From contig JAAEZH010000005.1 of NCBI GenBank assembly GCA_018222965.1, positions 62,001 through 126,000 on the forward strand: a stretch of 64,000 bases of DNA, read 5' to 3'. This DNA comes from Bacteroidota bacterium (GTDB lineage Bacteria > Bacteroidota > Bacteroidia > Chitinophagales > Saprospiraceae). Position numbers and translations under genes: made by a program. The notes under the pieces were generated by a model, which saw only the letters and a list, made by a program, of their open reading frames with translations, was not told the origin of the DNA and made no database searches. This document shows positions 6,940 through 15,153 of the stretch, piece after piece. Each line of letters begins with the position of its first letter. Positions within the stretch are counted from its first letter, which is position 1.

Positions 6940-9900
6940 ATGAAAACCTGTACCAAACCCAAAGCATGGCTGGCTGGCATTTTATTGCTCTTTTGCCTTC
7001 CGGCTTTCGCACAGGAGTCGGTAACCATCAAACCCTGTAGCGATGGAAAAGAAACTTACATTCGAAATGACCTTCCTACCACCAACTATGGCAACGTGGA
7101 TGCCCTGGCAGCAGCAGCTGTTGGAAATCCATCTGCCATTTACCGCAGTTTTCTGGAGTTTGATTTGGCCGCCATTCCTCCGGGAGCCATTATTACCTCT
7201 GCTCAAATTAACCTTTGGCATTATCCAGGCACCGGACACAGCGGCAACAATGCTACGGAGTTGCGAATCGTAGAAAGCAGCTGGAGCGAAAATGCACTTA
7301 CGTGGAATACCCAGCCGGCGGCCAGCACAGTCTATACGGTGTTGCCTCAATCAACTTCCGGCACCCAATTATACAATGTCGATGTTACCGGACTGGTACA
7401 AGATTGGTATAATGGCGTACTCCCAAACTTTGGCATGTGTTTCCAACTTCAAACGGAGGTAAGCAATAATTACCTGACCTTCTCCTCCGGAGATATTGAC
7501 ACTCCCGACACCTGTCCGGAACTAATCGTTGCTTATACTATCCAAACCGGTGGAGATCCGATTTGTGAAACGGATACGCTGAATGTCAGCACCGGATTTG
7601 ACAATGCAGCCGGAACAGAGACCCCAACCGGCAATACAGACAGCGACTGGATACTCACATTGGTTCCTCAAAATGCGGCTGGTGCCACTCCGGGCAATCC
7701 TGCTTTTGTTGTCGCCCCAAATAGCGCATGGGATGACACCCCCAATGCACAGTGGATTTCAGCTTATAACTTCGCAGATTATGACGAAGACAATGAAGAC
7801 GGCAATCCTTACCGCTTTACCAATTGTTTCTGTCTGGAACAGGAAACAGACGTAGCCTATGACCTGGATGTAATGGCCGATAATAATGTCAAGATCGGAA
7901 TTCTTGACAATAATGGCGTCTACCATTTAATTGGCAACTTAACAGATCCTTCTACTGCAGCCTTCGAACTGCCGGCTACCAACTATACCGGCTCTCTTAC
8001 GCTCCCGGCCGGAAAAAGCTGTATGCTGGCAGATCTCCGGAACCTCAGCGGTACGGCCATGGGCTTCTGGATGGATGGAGTTCTGATCAACGGCCCGCTC
8101 GGAGAAAGTGAATGTTGCGGACCATCCGGGATCATCTCCGGTGTCAAATTTGAAGATAAGGACTGTAACGGAAAATACGATTATGTAACAGGAGGTACCG
8201 ACAATGACGAATACCTCCCGGGCTGGACCATCGAACTTTATGACGCAGCCGGCAACCTGGTTCAAACAACGGTAACCGACCAGTATGGTTATTATCAGTT
8301 TGTTGGAGTACCTGCTGGCACCTATACGGTTGTGGAGGTTCAACAATCCGGTTATGTCCAATCCCTTCCTACAAGTGGTGGTTATACCATCATCGTAACA
8401 GATCAGGGCGATCAGGTATTTAACAACAACGACTTCGGAAACTGTCCACAGGAATGTGGCGCAGTAGTAAACGATAGTATTTCAATAAGCTGTTCACTGG
8501 ACGGTACTTACGAATACTATTTCAGCCTCGACAATCTGTCTATGTACAATGTGACATCGGTGATTTTCCAATCCGGACCGGAATTTATCTGGCCAAACAA
8601 CAATCCGTATTGGGCTGTAAACATTCCGCCGTCCGGCAATTCAGGTCCGTTCCCTGGTCCGGTAATTATTGACCCGGGCATGGTAATTACCCAGCCGACT
8701 ACCTATTGTTTTGATGTCATTTATTTTAGTGACGAATATTCCTGCTGCCATTATGAGCATTGTATCACACTGTTACCGGCAGATCCTTGTGAAAACATTA
8801 GTGTAACTGCTTCAGAAATCGACAATCCAGACGATGGCTGTTGTTACGAATCAACCCTAACCAACAATTTCTGCCCGGATTATTTTGTGAGCATTACTAC
8901 CGAAATCCTGACTCCCGGAGTAACCTTCGGATCCAGCAATGGAAACGGCATTTGGAATGTCAACGGAACGAATGTTTCGCTCAATTGGACCCCTGTATCA
9001 ACCCCAAATATTCCTCTTGGAAACAGCCCGGGCATGACATTCTGCCTGGAAAACATCAACAGTATCAGCCAAACACCTCAACTTGTCGCCTACCATTGGG
9101 AAGCACTGAATGCAGCTGGCGAACTCATCACCGTCTGCTCCGACACCCTGGAATTTTTCTGTGAGCCTTGTTTGAGTGTGGATGAAAGTTTCATTGAATG
9201 TAATGCAGACGGTACAGCCACCTTCAGTTTTACGGTAACAAACAACACGGATCCGGCACACCCATCCGGGCAGATTGTTCTGGAAATGATCAATCCTTAT
9301 GGCTTGCCGCTTTCGCAGAATGTTTGGAACATCCCGCTTAATTCCGGACAATCGAGTCCGTTGCTAAACACAACTATATTGAATCCGGTACCGCCTCCGG
9401 GAACGGTGCTTGACTATAAAGTCATTCTCTACGACCTCAATGGCGAAGACCCGCTCTGGTGCTGTCATGCTGATACTTTTAGCATTGTCATGCCGGATTG
9501 CGGACAGGCAGGCATGTGTATTGATCCCGATATTATCGATCCTTCGATCATGTGTACTACTGAATTTGATCCGGTTTGTGGTTGTGATAATGTCACCTAT
9601 ACCAACGCTTGTGTTGCTGAGTTTTACAATGGAGTAACCAGTTGGACAACAGGCGTATGCGATCAGGACGACCCGGGAGACATTTCGGCGGAAGCCATTG
9701 AATCCGGCCCGGGCATGGTGACCCTGGATTGGTTTATAAACAATCCTGCCGGTGTAACTTATTACCTGGTAGAACACGGTTTAAGTCCGGATAACTGGAA
9801 CATCATACAGGAAGTTATTCCGGTGGCCGGTCAGCAGATGTATTCCATCCTGCACGATGGTGCCGAAGCCGGCTTGAATTATTACAAAGTGTCTGCGGTC

Positions 9901-10215
9901 TTGTTTGACGGAAGCATTCTGATGAGCAATGTGGTCGAAATTGACGTAAACGGCCCGATAGTGGAAGCAGCCGTGCTGCTCTCTCCTAATCCGGTTGGCA
10001 CCGAATTCAGCCTCGCCTGGACCAATCTGCCAGATACAGACTTTGATCTGAAGATTGTGAAGATGGGACAGATTGTCCATCAGCAATCCATCAATGGATC
10101 GCAAGGGATCTTAAACCTCAATGCCTGGAACTGGCAATCGGGGGTTTATCAGATCCTCATCACCAATGAAAAAGGCTTTTTCTTAAGTGAAAAGCTCGTT
10201 AAGATGAAACGGTAA
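6940..10215 (+). CDS. Multidomain surface protein: DNRLRE, SdrD-B, Kazal-like, T9SS tail
   Basis: A 1091-residue secreted protein with a signal peptide (WLAGILLLFCLPAFAQ). Residues about 26-200 form a DNRLRE/CBM96-type domain (TYIRNDLPTTNYG, SFLEFDLAAIP, ALTWNTQPA, VTGLVQDW). Around 397-500 lies an SdrD-B-like prealbumin repeat (DKDCNGKYDY, GWTIELYDAAG, TDQYGYYQFVGVPAGTYTV). Several Cys-rich Ig-like modules follow. Residues about 860-907 form a Kazal-like module (FDPVCGCDNVTYTNACVAE). The last 80 residues are a T9SS sorting domain (LLSPNPVGTEFSLAW). It is probably cell-surface bound or released, as an adhesin or scaffold. Its start lies directly behind leader copy 2, which links it to the neighbouring sigma factor. 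A terminator follows at 10229-10260. Confidence 0.85.
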   Translation: MKTCTKPKAWLAGILLLFCLPAFAQESVTIKPCSDGKETYIRNDLPTTNYGNVDALAAAAVGNPSAIYRSFLEFDLAAIPPGAIITSAQINLWHYPGTGHSGNNATELRIVESSWSENALTWNTQPAASTVYTVLPQSTSGTQLYNVDVTGLVQDWYNGVLPNFGMCFQLQTEVSNNYLTFSSGDIDTPDTCPELIVAYTIQTGGDPICETDTLNVSTGFDNAAGTETPTGNTDSDWILTLVPQNAAGATPGNPAFVVAPNSAWDDTPNAQWISAYNFADYDEDNEDGNPYRFTNCFCLEQETDVAYDLDVMADNNVKIGILDNNGVYHLIGNLTDPSTAAFELPATNYTGSLTLPAGKSCMLADLRNLSGTAMGFWMDGVLINGPLGESECCGPSGIISGVKFEDKDCNGKYDYVTGGTDNDEYLPGWTIELYDAAGNLVQTTVTDQYGYYQFVGVPAGTYTVVEVQQSGYVQSLPTSGGYTIIVTDQGDQVFNNNDFGNCPQECGAVVNDSISISCSLDGTYEYYFSLDNLSMYNVTSVIFQSGPEFIWPNNNPYWAVNIPPSGNSGPFPGPVIIDPGMVITQPTTYCFDVIYFSDEYSCCHYEHCITLLPADPCENISVTASEIDNPDDGCCYESTLTNNFCPDYFVSITTEILTPGVTFGSSNGNGIWNVNGTNVSLNWTPVSTPNIPLGNSPGMTFCLENINSISQTPQLVAYHWEALNAAGELITVCSDTLEFFCEPCLSVDESFIECNADGTATFSFTVTNNTDPAHPSGQIVLEMINPYGLPLSQNVWNIPLNSGQSSPLLNTTILNPVPPPGTVLDYKVILYDLNGEDPLWCCHADTFSIVMPDCGQAGMCIDPDIIDPSIMCTTEFDPVCGCDNVTYTNACVAEFYNGVTSWTTGVCDQDDPGDISAEAIESGPGMVTLDWFINNPAGVTYYLVEHGLSPDNWNIIQEVIPVAGQQMYSILHDGAEAGLNYYKVSAVLFDGSILMSNVVEIDVNGPIVEAAVLLSPNPVGTEFSLAWTNLPDTDFDLKIVKMGQIVHQQSINGSQGILNLNAWNWQSGVYQILITNEKGFFLSEKLVKMKR

Positions 10216-10228
10216 TCGCTGTATACTC

Positions 10229-10260
10229 AGAAGTCCCCGATTTTTCGGGGGCTTCTTTTT
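10229..10260 (+). terminator. Terminator after the DNRLRE surface protein
   Basis: The stem GAAG-T-CCCCGA / TCGGGG-G-CTTC with a short T loop is followed by TTTTT. It starts 14 bases after the stop codon. Confidence 0.8.
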
Positions 10261-10300
10261 CATAATTTGATTAATTTACAGAACACCAATCCCTACAATC

Positions 10301-12400
10301 ATGAAGTGGAAGCTCCGTCTTTTTCAAGCCTTTTTAGTTGTATTGTCATTTCCGGCAATCGGTTTTACCCAACAAATAGTGAGCACCCCGGTTCCTTGTT
10401 TCGGAATTGGCTGTTCAGGTCCGCATCAAAACCAATTTACTTTTCAGGTTACCGGTTCCGGGTTTAACCCTTCCGACTATTCCTACTTCTGGTATTTTGA
10501 TGACGGCACCTTCAGTTTCGCAGAGCAACCAGTGCACACCTTTGCGGCAAATGGAAATTATAATGTATATGTAGAGTTAACTGCTGAAGTTTATGACGAT
10601 GAGCCGCCACCGGAAAGAATTATTATTGACACCCCTTTAAACGTAAACGAAATCACATCAGAATCTTCAAGTTTACCTCCCATAGGTGGTGCCGGCCCGA
10701 TAGAACTATACTGGTCAAGAAACCTAAAAATGGGCGATTCTGTCACTTATGTCATTCGTATTTTTAATAAATGTGGCGATGACAGTCTTAATGCCACGGT
10801 CAATTTTGAATATGACCCTGTATTTTTGGACTCTGTAAATATCATTCCAAAAACACCTTTTGCAAAAACCTATAACGATGATATAAGTGGATATACGCGA
10901 ACCAGTACAGGCACTGCACCCTACACAAAATTAAGCTGGACAATAAGCGATTTACCCCCTTTACAGGAAGCTTATATTTACCTCCCTTTTGAAGTGCTTC
11001 CCGGAAACTCAATCGGGGATGAAGTGCACGTAAAAGCAGACATATCCATTCCTACGCCCAACAATTGTCCTACCCCTTCCGTGCAGGAACCAGGTCAGGA
11101 TTTGCGTTACTCCCATGACCCAAATTTAGACCTTGTTAGTTCTCCGGAAATTTGTCAATGGAGGATTCCGGAAGATCTTACGTATACCATCCATTTTCAA
11201 AACACAGGTGCTGCAAAGGCTACAAATGTTGAAATCACGGCCTGGCTGGATGCTGCCTTTCCAAACCTCAGTAGCGCTGTCTTTTTGGGCAGTGATCTTA
11301 ATCCAGTCCCAGGCACTCCCGTAGTCAACAATACCGACCATACCCTCACATGGAATTTATCAGGAATTACACTCCGTGGCACCGGAGAATATGGCTATGG
11401 AACTCAGTTTTATGAAAACAGTACCAAAGGCTTTATAAAATTCAAAATTCCGACGCCGACTACACTTCCTCCTTGCTCTAATATTTACAATCGAGCGGGC
11501 ATTGTATTTGATTGCAATCCCGCTGTTTATACCGAACCAGCAATAACCCGGATATTATGCCCGGATCCCAATCTGGAAGCTGACAGCCTTTGTGCGCCTT
11601 GCAACACCACGACCGTAATTTATGATCAGACTGTCAACAACCAGCATAATGGATTCCCTTTTGCTTCCGGTACGGCTTCTCCGGCAAAACCATTCCCGGC
11701 TAAAATTGCCCCAGGTGCAGGAAATGCTTATGACCCGGGCGACACGCGGAATTATCAAAACATCAATAGCATTTCCGGATGGCCGGATATTCATGTTTAC
11801 GGGTATGACTCCCAGGTTTGCCGTAAAGTTGAAATAGTGTCTCCAATAGAAACTTGTTCCAACATTACCATTACCGACAATGTATCCGGACCAACACATT
11901 GCGGAGCCATGTATAAGGCCACCGTCACATTAACTGCTTCAGGAGGAACCGGAAATTATTACTGGCAGGATTGTGACGATTCGCCCACAGACAACACTTT
12001 AACACTTACGGATCTAAGTCCCGGCTACTACACGATTGGTGTTCATGACGATGATGGCTGTGAAGCCTGGCATACATTCCATGTCCCTATTCACATTCCG
12101 CTTTCGGTGAGTGATGACCCAACTGATTGTTGCGCAAGGCTGCGGATTAGCGGCGGCACACCGCCTTATACTTTGAGTTGGAACGACTCCGGTATTTCTA
12201 CGACAGACCCTGCTGTAGAAGTGAATTTAAAAGACAGACAAGAACCGCTTCAGGTAACAGTTACGGATGCCAACAACTGCTCCAAAACCTTAATGCTTCA
12301 AAAAGCAAATTGCAGCAACCCCTGGCTGCCCTGGGTAATTGGCGGATTGGCATTGGCTACCTTAGTGATCGGGATTTTTATTAGATTCAGGAGAATTTAA
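10301..12400 (+). CDS. PKD/conserved-repeat/SprB-type protein with C-terminal membrane anchor
   Basis: A 699-residue protein with a signal peptide ending near FPAIGFTQQ. Residues about 40-100 resemble a PKD domain (YFWYFDDGTFSFAEQPVHTF). Residues about 260-420 are a conserved-repeat domain (RYSHDPNLD, DLTYTIHFQNTGAAKATNVE, IYNRAGIVFDCN) like those in T9SS cargo. Two SprB-like repeats follow (GGTGNYYWQDC, then GGTPPYTLSWND). In place of a T9SS tail it ends in one transmembrane segment plus basic residues (WVIGGLALATLVIGIFIRFRRI), so it should stay anchored with its repeats outside the cytoplasm. The TPR-CHAT gene follows 44 bases downstream, probably in one operon. A sensor or stalk for that protease is an inference. 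Confidence 0.78.
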   Translation: MKWKLRLFQAFLVVLSFPAIGFTQQIVSTPVPCFGIGCSGPHQNQFTFQVTGSGFNPSDYSYFWYFDDGTFSFAEQPVHTFAANGNYNVYVELTAEVYDDEPPPERIIIDTPLNVNEITSESSSLPPIGGAGPIELYWSRNLKMGDSVTYVIRIFNKCGDDSLNATVNFEYDPVFLDSVNIIPKTPFAKTYNDDISGYTRTSTGTAPYTKLSWTISDLPPLQEAYIYLPFEVLPGNSIGDEVHVKADISIPTPNNCPTPSVQEPGQDLRYSHDPNLDLVSSPEICQWRIPEDLTYTIHFQNTGAAKATNVEITAWLDAAFPNLSSAVFLGSDLNPVPGTPVVNNTDHTLTWNLSGITLRGTGEYGYGTQFYENSTKGFIKFKIPTPTTLPPCSNIYNRAGIVFDCNPAVYTEPAITRILCPDPNLEADSLCAPCNTTTVIYDQTVNNQHNGFPFASGTASPAKPFPAKIAPGAGNAYDPGDTRNYQNINSISGWPDIHVYGYDSQVCRKVEIVSPIETCSNITITDNVSGPTHCGAMYKATVTLTASGGTGNYYWQDCDDSPTDNTLTLTDLSPGYYTIGVHDDDGCEAWHTFHVPIHIPLSVSDDPTDCCARLRISGGTPPYTLSWNDSGISTTDPAVEVNLKDRQEPLQVTVTDANNCSKTLMLQKANCSNPWLPWVIGGLALATLVIGIFIRFRRI

Positions 12401-12401
12401 A

Positions 12402-12425
12402 CCGGGCCGGAACATAAGGGCCCGG
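12402..12425 (+). other. Intercistronic hairpin between the PKD protein and the CHAT gene
   Basis: CCGGGCC (12402-12408) pairs with GGCCCGG (12419-12425) across a 10-base loop. There is no T tract, so it is not a terminator. It could stabilise or partly attenuate the downstream CHAT message. Confidence 0.5.
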
Positions 12426-12444
12426 CGAAATCAACCAGGTCCTT

Positions 12445-15144
12445 ATGCTCCGATTACCCCTTCTTTTTTTTCTGTTCCTTTCTTCTGCTCCCTTTTTTGC
12501 TCAAGATGGTGAAAAACGGCTCCTTGAGGCCGACTCCCTCTATGATTTAAAGGAAGATGAAAAGGCTTTCCAAGAGTATGAAAAAGCCGTAGCTGCATTC
12601 CGCGAAAGCGGGAACTATCTCCTTATGGCTAAAGCCGTGGAACGACAGGCCCGCATCTACAATCGATTGAGCCAACGCGAAAAAGCCGTAGCCCTTTTAA
12701 ACGAAAAGGCACCTATTCTGGCAAAGGAAATCCCGGGCACCTTCGAACTGGGACGGATCTACAATTTTCAGGGATATGTACTCACCCGGACCGATCAAAT
12801 CGGACAGGCCCTGACGGCCTATGAGAATGCCCTCCTCCAGTTTCAGGCAGCCGACCAATTTGATGATTCGGTCATTTTTGCGCTAAAGGAGGCCGCTCAA
12901 TTGTGTATCCGGAACCTGGAATACGAACGTGCGCTTACATTTCTTCGGGCAGCAGAAAATGAAATCGAAAATAGCCGCTATCGTTTCAATATTTTCAACA
13001 GCTTCTTCCTGAGTTATTATTATCAGGGCGATTATCAGGCAGCCAAAAACTACTTCCAAAAAGCAGAAGCAGCCATTGCCCGGCCTAAAGACAGCAACAA
13101 ACTGCATAGGACCGGCTTTCTGTTGTTTAAAGAATTAGAAGATTTCCAGGGTGCAAGGGAAAGCTTTAATACACTGCAACAATTTGATGCCGACAGCCTT
13201 ATGCTTCTCAATTATGAAGCGCAGCTGGCTGAATGGGAAGGCAACACCTCCAACAGCGAAGTTCTTTATCAGGCCTATTTTGACGGACTGGAGCCTCTAC
13301 TAACCGATAAATCTCGCGAAAATGCCAAATTGCTTTGTGAGCTGGGCGACCATTATTTAAGCAAAGGCCAAATTCCGAAAGCCCTGGAACTCTTCCACCT
13401 GGCTGTCATTCAGGTTTATCCAACTTTTGACAACTCAGATATTTACAGCATTCCAAACAGGAGTCAGGCACAACAGGAATCCTGGGCCATGACCTCCGCT
13501 CATAAAAAAGCAAAAGCCCTGTATTTGGTATTCGGCGAAAGCCGGAACCTAAAAGACCTCAACCTCTCCTGCCAGTATTATCGGCTGGCACTGGCTTCCG
13601 CCGAAGAAGTACGCAGGGCCTACCGCTCTGATCAGGCTGCCGTTGCCTTGGCTGAATTTGGTTACAACTGGATCGAAGACGCCTTGCAAGCACAATATGA
13701 GCTTTATGCAAAAACGGGAAGTCCCGAAGATCTGGAGGCCATATTCAACTGGATGGAGCGCAACCGGGCAGGCGTGCTGGCTGAATCCATACAACGCAAT
13801 CGAAATTCGGAGTTGCTCAACATACCCGACTCACTCGTGCTGGCTGAAAAAGAGCTTCGCCAACAACTGCTCGCAGCCAGATTGCAGGATGCCCCCAATA
13901 CCGATCACATCGACAGCCTTCAAAATGCCTATACCATCCTGAACCGCACCATTCAATCGGAATATCCGGACTGGGAACGATATCTCTCCAGTTTTAAACC
14001 CGTTTCTCTGCCGGATCTTCAACAATTCCTGCAAAAAAAGGAGGCCTCTATGATGCTGTATTTCTGGGGAGCCAAGAAGTTGTATTGCCTGCAGATACAT
14101 GGACGAGGCGCAGAAATGCATTCGCCGAAAGGCATAAAAGAAATTGACCAATCCGCCCGAAACTTTTTGGGCTTTTTTGAAAATCGACAGGCCATTGCGA
14201 ATGATCCAAGTGCATACGCGCAACGGGCTAATCAGTTATTCAAACTCCTGGAGCTGGACAAACTTCCCGCTCCCGAAAACCTTTGGATTATCCCCGACGG
14301 ACTATTGAACTATATACCCTTTGAAGCTTTATTGACGGCTTCCGCCGAAAGTACGGATCCGTCCAATTGGCCATTTCTGATCCTCGAAAAAAACATCCGC
14401 ATTGGCGTTTCTGCAAGTCTAACGGCTCAGCACTTTTCCGTTCCAAAAGAAGCAGGAAAAGTCCTTGCCTGGGCCCCCGAATTCTCCAAACGAGAACGCG
14501 GACTGGAACCCCTCCCCCAATCTGTGGCAGAAGTGCAAAGTTGGGGAGATACGGAGTTTGTTAAAATGGAAACCGGCGATCAATGTACCTGGACCGCCTT
14601 TCAGAAAGACGTACCTCAGGCCAGGATCATTCACCTGGCAACGCATGCCCGGGTAAATCCCAAAACCCTGGATCCGGAAATTGAAATTATTGACAAAACC
14701 CTGGGCTTGTCGGAGTTGTATCAGATGGAATACCCCAACAGCCTGATCATCCTCAGTGCCTGTGAATCCGGGCTCGGCCAATACCGCCGCGGGGAAGGCC
14801 TGATGAACCTAAACCGGGCATTTACCTACAATGGTGCTCAAACGGTAATTGCCAGCCTCTGGAATGTAAATGATGCCATTACCAGTCGGATCATGCAGCA
14901 TTTTACCAATCGGGTCATGGATAAAGAGGAATCCAGCCAGGCATTGCGGGAAGCTAAAATCGATCTACTCCGGGATCTTTCGATCAGCCCGGACAAAAAA
15001 ACGCCCTATTACTGGGCAGCCCTGACCTATAACGGGCCGGAATTCCGTTACCAGCAGAAAGGATTTGATTACCGTTTATTGATTTTAGGATTGGGTGTTT
15101 TAATTGGGGCATGGTTGCTGCGCCGTTGGATGTTTAAAACATAA
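12445..15144 (+). CDS. TPR-CHAT caspase-like protease with signal peptide and C-terminal membrane anchor
   Basis: An 899-residue protein with a signal peptide (LLFFLFLSSAPFFAQ). Residues about 20-380 form TPR-like helical repeats (KAFQEYEKAVAAF, GQALTAYENALLQF, GDYQAAKNYFQKAEAA). Residues about 560-870 form a CHAT domain of the caspase/separase clan. The catalytic pair is intact: His734 in IIHLATHAR and Cys773 in LIILSACESGLG, followed by the conserved GEGLMNLNRAF, GAQTVIASLWNVND and PYYWAALTYNG. A transmembrane segment (LLILGLGVLIGAWLL) and a basic tail end the protein, so both TPR and CHAT parts are predicted to be periplasmic and tethered. It ends ten bases from a convergent gene. The sigma/anti-sigma pair and repeat proteins upstream suggest a signalling protease; its substrate is unknown. 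Confidence 0.9.
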   Translation: MLRLPLLFFLFLSSAPFFAQDGEKRLLEADSLYDLKEDEKAFQEYEKAVAAFRESGNYLLMAKAVERQARIYNRLSQREKAVALLNEKAPILAKEIPGTFELGRIYNFQGYVLTRTDQIGQALTAYENALLQFQAADQFDDSVIFALKEAAQLCIRNLEYERALTFLRAAENEIENSRYRFNIFNSFFLSYYYQGDYQAAKNYFQKAEAAIARPKDSNKLHRTGFLLFKELEDFQGARESFNTLQQFDADSLMLLNYEAQLAEWEGNTSNSEVLYQAYFDGLEPLLTDKSRENAKLLCELGDHYLSKGQIPKALELFHLAVIQVYPTFDNSDIYSIPNRSQAQQESWAMTSAHKKAKALYLVFGESRNLKDLNLSCQYYRLALASAEEVRRAYRSDQAAVALAEFGYNWIEDALQAQYELYAKTGSPEDLEAIFNWMERNRAGVLAESIQRNRNSELLNIPDSLVLAEKELRQQLLAARLQDAPNTDHIDSLQNAYTILNRTIQSEYPDWERYLSSFKPVSLPDLQQFLQKKEASMMLYFWGAKKLYCLQIHGRGAEMHSPKGIKEIDQSARNFLGFFENRQAIANDPSAYAQRANQLFKLLELDKLPAPENLWIIPDGLLNYIPFEALLTASAESTDPSNWPFLILEKNIRIGVSASLTAQHFSVPKEAGKVLAWAPEFSKRERGLEPLPQSVAEVQSWGDTEFVKMETGDQCTWTAFQKDVPQARIIHLATHARVNPKTLDPEIEIIDKTLGLSELYQMEYPNSLIILSACESGLGQYRRGEGLMNLNRAFTYNGAQTVIASLWNVNDAITSRIMQHFTNRVMDKEESSQALREAKIDLLRDLSISPDKKTPYYWAALTYNGPEFRYQQKGFDYRLLILGLGVLIGAWLLRRWMFKT

Positions 15145-15153
15145 GCCCGACAT

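Noticed and set aside
10267-10467. 66-residue frame overlapping the start of the PKD protein
   Set aside because: Other frame of the gene at 10301, which has a signal peptide and long coherent domains.
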